Both the position numbers and the translations under genes were made by a program. Of a stretch of 64,000 bases of DNA, positions 26,033-33,986 are shown in pieces. Source of the DNA: JAVBTT01 sp031556035. Its GTDB lineage: Bacteria > Bacillota > Clostridia > Oscillospirales > UBA929. The notes under the pieces were generated by a model. The model was given only the letters and a program-made list of their open reading frames with translations, was not told the DNA's origin and made no database searches. The stretch's first letter is position 1. The number at the start of each line of letters is the position of its first letter. The stretch covers positions 1-64,000 of the forward strand of contig JAVBTT010000010.1 in assembly GCA_031556035.1 (NCBI GenBank), read 5' to 3'.

Positions 26033-27363
26033 GATGGTTCCCCGATATCGCTGTTGTCGCACATCACATCGCGGGTGAACTTTAAGAACTTTTCAGCGTA
26101 ACCCCGGTAACCGAAATTCAGCGGAAGCGAAAGCCACGCGCTTTGGGTAAACGGGGCTAGCCGTTTGGCAATGCCGCTGAGCTTATAGGTTTCCTTCCAT
26201 GCCCAGGCCGTACCTTCTTCGAGCTGCTCTTTCGACATTAACGCCGGTCTATAAACGCAGTGCTCCACGTCGTACATCGCCCAGTTGCGCTCAAGAATTC
26301 GTCCTTCGCTATCCAGCTGGCGATAATACTCCGTGCCCGGAAACGGCGTTAAAATTGAATAGCGCGGAAGATCAATCTTTGCCCGCTGCACAAGCTCTAC
26401 GGTGCGTTCAAATGTGGAGGCGTCCTCGTTATCGGCGCCAAACGCGAAGCATCCCTGTACTAAAATCCCGGAGTTGTGCAGCCGTTTCATTAATTCCTCA
26501 TAACCGCTGACCTTATTAACGCCTTTGCCGACATACTTCTGGGATTCCTGATTGACCGATTCAAAGCCAATGAGTAATCCCTTGCAGCCGCTTTTACGAA
26601 AAACCGCAATCAGCTCATCGTCAATGCCCACCGACGATGTAGCAAGACCCAGCCAAATCTTTTTAAGCGGAATCAGGGCAGTAAATAATTTTATGGCGTG
26701 TTCCCGGTCTGCGATCAGGTTCACATCCGGGAAAAGAATAATCTTGCTGTCAAGTTCTTCAATTTCGGCGACCACCTCGTGAATCGGCCGCTTATAAACC
26801 GTTTTCCCGAAGGCTGCGGGGTAAGCGCAAAAAGTACATGGCAGTGAACAGCCTCGTACAGCTTCCAGTGTGTTCATCGTTATGTAGCGCTTTTTGTTTA
26901 AAAGCTCCCGGCGCGGAGCGGGCCGGCCCGCGATGGTGAAATCACAGCCCTGTGTATAGCGGGGCTTAAGCTGTTTAGCCGCAAAATCAAGCAGCAGTTG
27001 AGGAAATGTGTATTCCGCAAAGCCTGTTACAACAGTGTCGGCGTGTAAAGAGGCTTCATCCGGCAACATTGTCGGGTGAACGCCGCCCAGCACGACTGTT
27101 ATCCCCCTTCGCCTGAAATAATCGGCGTAGGCGTAACAGCGTGGGGCCGTACCTGTTATGCAAGTGATACATATTAAATCCGCCTCAAGATCAAGCGGTA
27201 TCTTCCCGGCGGTTTCGTCGTAAATAACCGGTTCAGCGTTTAACTCCGGCGGAATCAACGCCGCGAGAGTGGTCAGCGTCAGCGGGGCATAATGCAGGGA
27301 TTTTCCGAAGCTGCCGCCCCATCTGTGCATGGCGCCTGCCGGTGCCAAAAACGCTATTTTCAT
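26029..27363 (-). CDS. B12-binding-type radical SAM protein 5 (class B)
   Basis: A 444-residue enzyme and the first of the five to be transcribed. AGGAGG precedes its ATG, 15 bp after the permease stop. The cobalamin-type domain has YAPLTLTTLAALIPPELNA and VVLGGVHPTMLPDEA; the cluster motif is C172-x3-C176-x2-C179 (RGCSLPCTFC). The class B C-terminus is RNWAMYDVEHCVYRPALMS and AWKETYKLSGIAKRL, as in protein 2. The conserved lead RGCS-x2-C-x-FCAYPA resembles cobalamin-dependent methylases of the BchE/hopanoid-modifying group, but the substrate cannot be assigned. Confidence 0.9.
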   Translation of the reverse strand: MKIAFLAPAGAMHRWGGSFGKSLHYAPLTLTTLAALIPPELNAEPVIYDETAGKIPLDLEADLICITCITGTAPRCYAYADYFRRRGITVVLGGVHPTMLPDEASLHADTVVTGFAEYTFPQLLLDFAAKQLKPRYTQGCDFTIAGRPAPRRELLNKKRYITMNTLEAVRGCSLPCTFCAYPAAFGKTVYKRPIHEVVAEIEELDSKIILFPDVNLIADREHAIKLFTALIPLKKIWLGLATSSVGIDDELIAVFRKSGCKGLLIGFESVNQESQKYVGKGVNKVSGYEELMKRLHNSGILVQGCFAFGADNEDASTFERTVELVQRAKIDLPRYSILTPFPGTEYYRQLDSEGRILERNWAMYDVEHCVYRPALMSKEQLEEGTAWAWKETYKLSGIAKRLAPFTQSAWLSLPLNFGYRGYAEKFLKFTRDVMCDNSDIGEPS

Positions 27364-27378
27364 ATAGTTAAATGCCTC

Positions 27379-28512
27379 CTACAAGAATGACGCTACAGCC
27401 ATTAAAATGTACATAATCATAACAGCAAGAGCCAGCGCACTGCTGCTTCCAAATTTCCCGAGCATAATATCGCTGTATGGCGCCGCCTGGATCGAATTTC
27501 GGTATGCAGGCACCACCATCAGCGCAATAATGACCGCAGTCGCGCCTCCCGCTATTTGCATCAGTTCGAGGAATCCCGCCGCTGGCAGCAGCGCCACGAC
27601 GAAGCACGGCAAAGTTCCTATAAGCCACGACATCCTGCGCCCTGTTTTGAAAAAGGCTTTGCTCATGTCGCAAAGCTGCAATGATATCGACCAAAAAGTC
27701 CCCAACATGGCGAGGAAAATAAACAATGATCCAAATACATTGACCAGCGGCCCCAACGCCTTTGCCCATCCAATTATGGCAACCTCTGTCACCTGTCGGG
27801 TAGAATACAGCACACAAACTGTAATTGCAATGGTTACTAATAAGTTGATTAAAAGCCCAAAAAACACAGCCCAAATCAGTTTTTTCCTCGAATGCGCGAG
27901 GCCCGAAGCCGCTTGCGGAACAGCGAACAAGGAAGACAGGCTGAACATAATCATTCCATAAACCGCCAGCAAAGGCGCGAGGGACGGCACATTGAAAGGT
28001 ATTTGTCCGGGCTTAAGAAAAGTCAGTACCGACATTGTCACCAAAAACAAAAGCATGACCGATACCGCGATCACTTCATTGACCGCAATTTTTTTAAGCC
28101 CGAAAAATACAACCGCCGCAGCCAAAATAAAAAATATAATCTTGCCTGCAATTAAAGGGATATTTACAAGCGAGGACAGGATATCGCCGCTTCCCGTGAC
28201 ATAAGCGGCAAGGTTACATACAAGGGTAATCGACATCAAGATATAAAACCCGATTCTCAGCGTTTTCTTATCTCGGAAGAGATGTTTGGAAAAAACAGTC
28301 AACAGTTCGCTGGAATAATCGGTTCTCACCGACAGTTCCGCCACCATGATGTGAAGAATAAATGTAACCGCATATGCAAGGATTGCGACAATTATGGTAG
28401 AAACGAGACCCGCCCGTTGTGCCAGGTATGGTACAGCCATAACGCCGCCGCCAATACCCGCACCTGCTACTAAGCAAGTCGCTTCAAATGTAGTAAGGTT
28501 TTTATTTTTCAT
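27379..28512 (-). CDS. Aromatic-amino-acid-type permease (HAAAP/APC superfamily)
   Basis: A 377-residue integral membrane protein with about 11 helices. The first helix carries the substrate-binding glycine motif CLVAGAGIGGGVMAVPYLAQ typical of Mtr/TnaB/TyrP-like and SLC38-like permeases. The family moves tryptophan, tyrosine or related amino acids with protons. AAGGGA precedes the ATG. First large gene of the radical SAM operon, it may import the amino-acid precursor or export the product. Confidence 0.85.
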   Translation of the reverse strand: MKNKNLTTFEATCLVAGAGIGGGVMAVPYLAQRAGLVSTIIVAILAYAVTFILHIMVAELSVRTDYSSELLTVFSKHLFRDKKTLRIGFYILMSITLVCNLAAYVTGSGDILSSLVNIPLIAGKIIFFILAAAVVFFGLKKIAVNEVIAVSVMLLFLVTMSVLTFLKPGQIPFNVPSLAPLLAVYGMIMFSLSSLFAVPQAASGLAHSRKKLIWAVFFGLLINLLVTIAITVCVLYSTRQVTEVAIIGWAKALGPLVNVFGSLFIFLAMLGTFWSISLQLCDMSKAFFKTGRRMSWLIGTLPCFVVALLPAAGFLELMQIAGGATAVIIALMVVPAYRNSIQAAPYSDIMLGKFGSSSALALAVMIMYILMAVASFL

Positions 28513-28622
28513 TTAAGCTTCCCTTTGCATTTCGCTGTTTTGCGTTTCATAAATAATTCAGGGAATTTATCGTATTGAACAGAGCGGATCATCCTTAGGC
28601 AAACAGGCAAACTACATAACAT
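28509..28622 (-). CDS. Candidate 37-residue leader/precursor peptide of the radical SAM operon
   Basis: A short open frame: ATG at 28622 with GAGAGGGA 9 nt upstream, and a TGA stop that overlaps the permease ATG by 4 bp (ATGA), the same junction used between the downstream radical SAM genes. The product starts MLCSLPVCLRMIRSVQYDKF and ends with a Lys/Arg-rich tail; it holds three cysteines and one tyrosine. It lies wholly within the transcript predicted from the promoter at 28702-28730. It may be a RiPP-type precursor, a regulatory leader peptide or a chance frame. Only its signals and position support it; no homology is recognised. Confidence 0.35.
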   Translation of the reverse strand: MLCSLPVCLRMIRSVQYDKFPELFMKRKTAKCKGKLK

Positions 28623-28701
28623 GCAAAACAATCCCTCTCTGCAAAATAACGCTACTGTGGAATGTACACAGTGTCACTTCCTAGCCGATTTATTATTCAA
28701 T

Positions 28702-28730
28702 ATTATAGGCAAGGGAGGGTGGGCAGTCAA
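28702..28730 (-). promoter_or_regulatory. Promoter of the radical SAM operon
   Basis: On the minus strand TTGACT (28725-28730), 17 bp, TATAAT (28702-28707). Transcription would start near 28695, leaving a leader of about 180 nt before the permease ATG, or about 70 nt before the small ORF. I saw no T-box or cobalamin-riboswitch signature in that leader. The rest of the 28623-28933 gap is AT-rich with no other gene. Confidence 0.7.
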
Positions 28731-28833
28731 CACACGTAGTAATAAAAATGTAATTTTGGTCTATCCGTGTCGACTTCTCGTATGATTTCCCTATTCTGTT
28801 TATTAGTATAACGACCCATGATCAGGGCTTGCT

Positions 28834-28913
28834 TTGACACTTATTCCCATATTCAAAATATTAATAATAAGCCGAAGGGTTTTTTATGTAAAACGGAGTA
28901 TTTATTAATACTC
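28834..28913 (+). promoter_or_regulatory. Candidate promoter and palindrome upstream of dgt
   Basis: A good -35 (TTGACA, 28834-28839) is followed at 18-19 bp by AT-rich -10-like sequence (ATATTA/TATTAA). Further down, GAGTATT-TATT-AATACTC (28896-28913) forms a perfect 7-bp-arm palindrome just ahead of the dgt ribosome site. It could be an operator or mRNA hairpin. The -10 is not convincing. Confidence 0.4.
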
Positions 28914-28933
28914 GGCAAAATGGGGGGGTACCT

Positions 28934-29932
28934 ATGACTCCGAGGGAGCGAACCGAGCAATGGGAAAAAATCAATTTAGCCCCGTGGGCGTCGCTGGCTG
29001 AGACCTCAAAGGGACGCGCGGAGCCGGAAATCCCCTGCGAGGTCAGGACGTGCTATCAGCGCGACGTCGACAGGATAACGCACAGCAAGGCGTTCAGGAG
29101 GCTGGCCCACAAGACTCAGGTGTTTTTAAACCCGGGCGGGGATCATTACCGCACAAGGCTGACCCATGTGCTGGAGGTCGCCCGCATAGCGCGCACCGCG
29201 GCGAGGGCGCTGGCGCTCAATGAGGATCTCGTCGAGGCCGCCGCCATGGGGCACGACCTGGGGCACGCACCGTTCGGGCACGCGGGGGAACGGGCGCTGA
29301 ACGAGCTTATCCCGTTTTCGCACAATACTCAGGGCAGGCGCGTGGCCATGCTGCTTGAGAAGGGGGGCAGGGGGCTGAATCTGTGCCATGAGACCCTGGA
29401 CGCGATTGAGCGCCATTCGGGAAGCGTCAGCCCTGAAACACTGGAGGGTAAGCTCATACATATAGCGGATCGCGTAGCGTATCTCAACCACGATATGGAC
29501 GACGCGATACGCGCAGGAATACTTTCAGAGTTGGATTTGCCGTCAAGTCTCAGGGAAACGCTTGGCAGCAGCCCCCGGGAGCGGATCAACACGATGGTGA
29601 TTGATCTTGTGAGCTCCAGCGCAGGGCGCGCCGAGGTCTCCCTTTCGCCGGAAATCTCCGAGGCGATGCTGAGTCTTAGAAAATTCATGTTTGAAAACGT
29701 CTACTTCAACCCGGCCGCCAAGGGGGAGGAACGCAAGGTTGGGGACATGGTCAGGACGCTGTTTGAATATTTCGTCGCCCATCCGGACGAGCTGCCGGAG
29801 GATTTACGGGCCCTGGCCGAGGCTCAGGGGGTGGAGCGAAGCGCGGCGGACTATATCGCCGGTATGACGGACCGCTTCGCGGAGGAAAAGGCGATGGACA
29901 TAATCATTCCAAAGGGGTGGGAAAGGCGGTAG
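28934..29932 (+). CDS. dgt: dGTP triphosphohydrolase-like HD protein
   Basis: A 332-residue cytoplasmic HD-domain enzyme hydrolysing dNTPs (family: dGTP to deoxyguanosine and triphosphate). Metal ligands are visible as H78 (LTHVLEV), H107-D108 (AAAMGHDLGHAPFGHAGE) and a downstream Asp (RVAYLNHDMDDA). Its length matches the short bacterial dNTPase form. Position ahead of dnaG and sigA is a conserved arrangement in Clostridia. G-rich sequence (GGGGGGG) precedes the ATG by 7 nt. Confidence 0.92.
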   Translation: MTPRERTEQWEKINLAPWASLAETSKGRAEPEIPCEVRTCYQRDVDRITHSKAFRRLAHKTQVFLNPGGDHYRTRLTHVLEVARIARTAARALALNEDLVEAAAMGHDLGHAPFGHAGERALNELIPFSHNTQGRRVAMLLEKGGRGLNLCHETLDAIERHSGSVSPETLEGKLIHIADRVAYLNHDMDDAIRAGILSELDLPSSLRETLGSSPRERINTMVIDLVSSSAGRAEVSLSPEISEAMLSLRKFMFENVYFNPAAKGEERKVGDMVRTLFEYFVAHPDELPEDLRALAEAQGVERSAADYIAGMTDRFAEEKAMDIIIPKGWERR

Positions 29933-30017
29933 TAACACCGAGCTGTACCTGAGCGGCAACCAAATTACCGACTGGTCGCCGGTGGCGCATGTGCCGGTTG
30001 TTGATGGAAGGCCGTAA
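29931..30017 (+). pseudogene. Remnant of a leucine-rich-repeat protein C-terminus
   Basis: The frame immediately after the dgt stop reads NTELYLSGNQITDWSPVAHV then VVDGRP and a stop. This is the typical last turn of internalin-like leucine-rich-repeat surface proteins. No start codon or upstream repeats are present, so this is a 28-residue relic, presumably left by a deletion or recombination between repeats. Confidence 0.6.
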
Positions 30018-30057
30018 GGTATGATATACAGGGATTTTCGGTGCGCTAACCGCATGC

Positions 30058-30079
30058 GGGACGCCCAAGGGGGCGTCCC
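30058..30079. repeat. Small GGGACGCC hairpin repeat, copy 1
   Basis: The inverted repeat GGGACGCCC/GGGCGTCCC (30058-30066, 30071-30079) followed by CTAC. A near-identical hairpin (GCGGGACGCC..GGCGTCCCCTAC) lies at 39325-39351. It lies in the dgt-dnaG gap, whose remainder shows nothing recognisable. Confidence 0.6.
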
Positions 30080-30201
30080 CTACCGGAAAACGCCCATTTC
30101 TGGCCTTCCCTCGCCTCCCTTTTGTATACTCTATACATAATCTGGCAAATATACCTGTATTGCCGTACAAACACGGCGATACGCCCTGAAAGGTTGCGAA
30201 A

Positions 30202-31890
30202 ATGGCATTTTCTGAGAGGTTTTTGGACGAGCTCTCCGCGAGGACGGACATAGTCGACCTCGTGGGCAGATATGTTCCTCTTGTGAAGCGCGGCAACCGC
30301 TATTTCGGTCGCTGCCCGTTCCACAGCGAGAAGACGGCCTCGTTCAGCGTGCTGCCCGAGCGCGAGATGTTCTACTGCTTCGGCTGCCACGCGGGCGGCG
30401 GGGCGATACAGTTCGCGATGAAAATCGACAACCTCAGCTACCCCGAGGCGGTGCGGATGCTTGCCCAGCGGGCCGGGCTTCCGGTTCCCGAGGAGGAGCG
30501 CGGCGCGCCCGGAGCGATAAGGCGGGACAGGCTGATCGAGGTATCCAAGATGGCCGCGCGGTTTTTCTACTCAAATCTGTCAGGGCCCGAGGGCGCAAAA
30601 GCGGCTGGGTACCTGAAAGGACGCGGCATTTCGCCCAAGACGGCGCGGCGCTTCGGCCTCGGGGCGGCAGGAAGCGAGCGCGACGGACTGGTAAGGCATC
30701 TGCTGGAGCAGGGCGTCACCCGCGAGGAGATCGTGCAGGCGGGGCTGACCGTCAAAAACGACCGGGGGCTTTTATACGACGCGTTCAGGGACAGGCTGAT
30801 GTTCCCGATCTTTGACCCGCCGGGGAACGTGGTGGCGTTTTCCGGAAGGAGCCTTGAGGACACGGGCTTCCAGAAGTATAAAAACTCCGCCGAGTCATCC
30901 CTGTATTCCAAGCGGCGCACGCTGTACGCGCTGAACTTCGCCAAGGCGTCCAAGTGCCCTTATTTTATACTGGCAGAGGGCAATATCGACGTGATAATGC
31001 TCCACCAGAACGGCTTTGACAGCGCCCTGGCGACATGCGGCACCGCGCTGACCCAGGAGCAGGCGAAGCTGATGGCGAGATACAAGCAGCAGGTGGTGCT
31101 GTCCTACGACGGCGACGCCGCCGGAATCGCGGCGACGCAGAAGGCGATCCCGATACTGGACGCGGCGGGGCTCAAGGTGAGGGTGCTGCGGCTACCGCCC
31201 GGCACCGACCCGGATGATCTTATCAGAAAGTTCGGCAGGGCCGCGTTTGAGGATCTGCTCAACGGCGCCGAGGGTCACATGGACTACAGGCTTCAGTTGC
31301 TGCAATCCCAGTTTGACCTCGGAAGCGATTCGGGCAGGGTGGACTTTCTCAGGCAGGCGTCACAGCTTCTGATTACCCTTCCGAGCGAGGCGGAGCGAGG
31401 CGTCTGGGGCGGCAGGGTGGCCGAGGCCGCCGGGGTAACAAGACAGGCGGTGCAGGCTGATGTCGAGAGGGCGCTGAAACAGCGGCGGCGCAAGGAGCAG
31501 CGTGCCGAGAAAATGGCGCTTGTCTACCCGAGAACAACCCTTGACAAGGCCCAGGAGCAGCTTTTGGCCTTCTTGCTGCACAGCCCGGAGCTGGCCGCAG
31601 GACTTGACGGGAGAGTTGAGCAGGAAGATTTTGGAGAGCCAATTCTTTCGGGAGTTTTTTCGCATATAATTACCGGGGGGAGGATTGACGACCCCGCGCT
31701 CTCCCCTGAACAGACGGCGCTTATTGCCAGACTGCTGGCCTCTGACTGCGAGGCGTCGCAGCAGGCGTTTGAGGACTGCCTGGCACGGGTGCTCGAGCAG
31801 AGCGCTCTTCGGAAGGCGGTAAGCGGGGGGGAGGACGCCCTTATGGTTAAGTACAGACTGCAAAAAGAAAAGAAAAGGTACGGAGGATAA
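30202..31890 (+). CDS. dnaG: DNA primase
   Basis: A 562-residue replication primase that makes RNA primers at the fork with the DnaB helicase. The CHC2 zinc finger has C38, H41, C59 and C62 (CPFH..CFGC). The TOPRIM core has ILAEGNIDVIM (near 255) and LSYDGDAAG (near 300). The C-terminal domain (about 430-562) is the helicase-binding part. Slightly shorter than the usual 600 residues. AAAGG lies 8 nt before the ATG. Followed 4 bp later by sigA, as in the classic macromolecular-synthesis operon. Confidence 0.97.
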   Translation: MAFSERFLDELSARTDIVDLVGRYVPLVKRGNRYFGRCPFHSEKTASFSVLPEREMFYCFGCHAGGGAIQFAMKIDNLSYPEAVRMLAQRAGLPVPEEERGAPGAIRRDRLIEVSKMAARFFYSNLSGPEGAKAAGYLKGRGISPKTARRFGLGAAGSERDGLVRHLLEQGVTREEIVQAGLTVKNDRGLLYDAFRDRLMFPIFDPPGNVVAFSGRSLEDTGFQKYKNSAESSLYSKRRTLYALNFAKASKCPYFILAEGNIDVIMLHQNGFDSALATCGTALTQEQAKLMARYKQQVVLSYDGDAAGIAATQKAIPILDAAGLKVRVLRLPPGTDPDDLIRKFGRAAFEDLLNGAEGHMDYRLQLLQSQFDLGSDSGRVDFLRQASQLLITLPSEAERGVWGGRVAEAAGVTRQAVQADVERALKQRRRKEQRAEKMALVYPRTTLDKAQEQLLAFLLHSPELAAGLDGRVEQEDFGEPILSGVFSHIITGGRIDDPALSPEQTALIARLLASDCEASQQAFEDCLARVLEQSALRKAVSGGEDALMVKYRLQKEKKRYGG

Positions 31891-31894
31891 AGAT

Positions 31895-33007
31895 ATGCCC
31901 GGAGAAGAAAAAAGCGCGGCGATTCAGGAACTTATCGAAATGGGGAAAAAAAAGGGCAAGCTGTCCGGCAAGGAACTGGCGGACGCCCTGGAAGAGCTTG
32001 AGCTGGATTCGGAGCAGATAGACAAGCTCTATGACCAGCTGGAGAGCTTCGAGATTGAGCTTCAGATGGAAGAAGAGTATCTTGTGGAGCTCCCGGACGA
32101 CATTCAACCCGATGCTGAGGAGCTCGAGGAAATCCCCACAGAGGAGCTTGCTGACCCGGAGGTGCTGGCCGAAGGCTTCAACATCGACGATCCGGTTCGC
32201 ATGTATCTCAAGGAGATCGGCAAGGTCTGCCTTCTGTCCAGCGAGGAGGAGGTCGAGCTCGCCCGTCTGATGTGCGAGGGGGACGAGATTGCCAAGATGA
32301 GGCTGGCAGAGGCCAACCTCAGGCTTGTCGTGTCCATAGCCAAGCGCTATGTTGGGCGCGGGATGCTGTTCCTTGACCTTATTCAGGAGGGCAACCTCGG
32401 ACTTATCAAGGCGGTGGAGAAGTTCGACCACACGAAGGGGTACAAGTTTTCCACATACGCCACCTGGTGGATACGTCAGGCGATAACCCGCGCGATAGCG
32501 GATCAGGCCCGCACTATACGCATCCCGGTGCATATGGTCGAGACGATCAACAAGGTGATAAGGGTCTCCCGCCAGCTTCTCCAGGAGTTGGGACACGACC
32601 CGAGTCCGGAGGAGATCGCTGAAGAGATGGGCATGAGCGTGGACAAGGTACGCGAGATTATGAAGATCGCGCAGGAGCCTGTGTCGCTTGAGACCCCGAT
32701 CGGCGAGGAGGAGGACAGCCACCTGGGGGATTTTATCCCGGATGAGGACGCGTCGGAGCCGGCAGAGGCGGCGTCCTTCACGCTGCTGAAGGAGCAGTTG
32801 GTTGACGTGCTGGGCTCGCTGACTCCGCGTGAGGAAAAGGTTTTAAAGCTGCGCTTTGGCATCGAGGACGGGCGTACCCGCACCCTGGAGGAGGTCGGGC
32901 GAGAGTTCAACGTGACGCGCGAGCGCATACGTCAAATAGAGGCCAAGGCACTGCGCAAGCTGCGCCATCCGAGCCGCTCGAAAAAACTGAAGGACTTCTT
33001 GAACTGA
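31895..33007 (+). CDS. sigA: Primary RNA polymerase sigma factor (SigA/RpoD)
   Basis: A 370-residue housekeeping sigma factor. Region 1.2 is DDPVRMYLKEIGKVCLLSSEEE, region 2 holds LDLIQEGNLGLIKAVEKFD and the -10 recognition helix YKFSTYATWWIRQAITRAI, region 3 follows, and region 4.2 is the -35 helix-turn-helix TLEEVGREFNVTRERIRQIE. The N-terminus is acidic (region 1.1 short form). GGAGG precedes the ATG. The near-consensus promoters found elsewhere here fit such a factor. Confidence 0.97.
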   Translation: MPGEEKSAAIQELIEMGKKKGKLSGKELADALEELELDSEQIDKLYDQLESFEIELQMEEEYLVELPDDIQPDAEELEEIPTEELADPEVLAEGFNIDDPVRMYLKEIGKVCLLSSEEEVELARLMCEGDEIAKMRLAEANLRLVVSIAKRYVGRGMLFLDLIQEGNLGLIKAVEKFDHTKGYKFSTYATWWIRQAITRAIADQARTIRIPVHMVETINKVIRVSRQLLQELGHDPSPEEIAEEMGMSVDKVREIMKIAQEPVSLETPIGEEEDSHLGDFIPDEDASEPAEAASFTLLKEQLVDVLGSLTPREEKVLKLRFGIEDGRTRTLEEVGREFNVTRERIRQIEAKALRKLRHPSRSKKLKDFLN

Positions 33008-33022
33008 GAGCGGTTTGTACTG

Positions 33023-33739
33023 ATGAATATAACCCCCAACATGAAATTGACCGTAGTTTCGGACGAGCGGCTGGAGAAGGATTCCTCATTCTATATGACC
33101 TCCTCGCTGGAGGACATTTTGCCGGGCGACGTTTTTCTGATAACGGCGCCTGTTCTGAGAGAGCTCCAGATACCTATCCGGAACGGCGAAAGGCTCAGGC
33201 TCAGCTTTCAGGACAGAGCCGCCAGCTACGGCTTTGAGGCCGAGGTTTTGGAGCGGGTAAAGAAAGACAGGCTGGATTACCTCAGGGTAAAGCGGCTTTC
33301 GCCGATAATCAGGGTGCAGCGGAGGCAGGACTTCAGGCTTGAAATTGAGCTGGACGGCAAGCTGGATCAGGCTTACGTGGATATGAGCGGAGAGCGGAAG
33401 GTGCGCAGACTGCCGATTGTCACAAAGGACGTCAGCGGCGGGGGCGCCTTTATAAGGCTGAACACCCAGCTCTTTGTCAATGAAAACGTGGTTGTGTATT
33501 TGCCGCTTGGGAATTGCGGGGACATAAAGGCGTTTCCAGCGTCGGTCAGGTGGTGCGCCAGGGCCGAGGTGCAGGATCCGCGCTGGAAGTGGTACACCGG
33601 AATCATGTTCAGGCATAGGGAGCAGGCAGAGAAGGAGACTCTGGTCAGGTACTTGTTCGCGCTCCAGCAGAGGCTGCGGAAGATGGAAGCGGACAAGGAA
33701 GAGCGGAGTCGGCCGGGTCTAAAAAAATCCAAGGAATAG
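33023..33739 (+). CDS. PilZ-domain cyclic-di-GMP receptor, YcgR-like
   Basis: A 238-residue cytoplasmic protein with an N-terminal YcgR-N-like barrel (about 1-90) and a C-terminal PilZ domain (about 97-220). The c-di-GMP-binding signatures are present: RxxxR as R101-QDF-R105 and DxSxxG as DVSGGG. YcgR/YpfA-type proteins act on flagellar motors or exopolysaccharide machinery. It begins 15 bp after sigA and is probably co-transcribed. No flagellar genes occur in the window, so the target is unknown. Confidence 0.88.
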   Translation: MNITPNMKLTVVSDERLEKDSSFYMTSSLEDILPGDVFLITAPVLRELQIPIRNGERLRLSFQDRAASYGFEAEVLERVKKDRLDYLRVKRLSPIIRVQRRQDFRLEIELDGKLDQAYVDMSGERKVRRLPIVTKDVSGGGAFIRLNTQLFVNENVVVYLPLGNCGDIKAFPASVRWCARAEVQDPRWKWYTGIMFRHREQAEKETLVRYLFALQQRLRKMEADKEERSRPGLKKSKE

Positions 33740-33920
33740 CGGAGCTCCCGCGCGTGAGCGAATAAGCAAGGAGCGGCTGCCTCCCTCACTGAGGGAGGGC
33801 GACCACCCCCGGCCCTGCGGGGCCACCCCTCCAAGGAGGGGAATGGGGAATCAGCCGGTGCGCCGGAATCGTTGCGCCCTGCGGGGGTAAACACCCGCCG
33901 TACGCGGACGGCACCCTCTA
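33737..33920 (+). repeat. Composite intergenic repeats after the PilZ gene
   Basis: Starts at the stop codon as TAGCGGAGCTCCCGCG, a shortened form of the AGCGGAGC family. Three GC-rich hairpins follow in a row: CCTCCCTCA..GAGGGAGG, GGCCCTGCGGGGCC and CCCCTCCAAGGAGGGG (about 33779-33843). Their layout resembles intergenic repeats of other Clostridia. One may serve as terminator for the dgt-dnaG-sigA block. No gene fits in the 247-bp gap. Confidence 0.55.
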
Positions 33921-33986
33921 TTGCGAAAGAGAGCAGGGAGCAAAGTCTGATATTATAGAAGAGCGCTGATAGGAGGAAAAGCAAAC

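Noticed and set aside
28513..28695. T-box or cobalamin riboswitch in the radical SAM operon leader
   Set aside because: No recognisable T-box antiterminator or cobalamin-box conserved string was found by eye; a covariance search would be needed.
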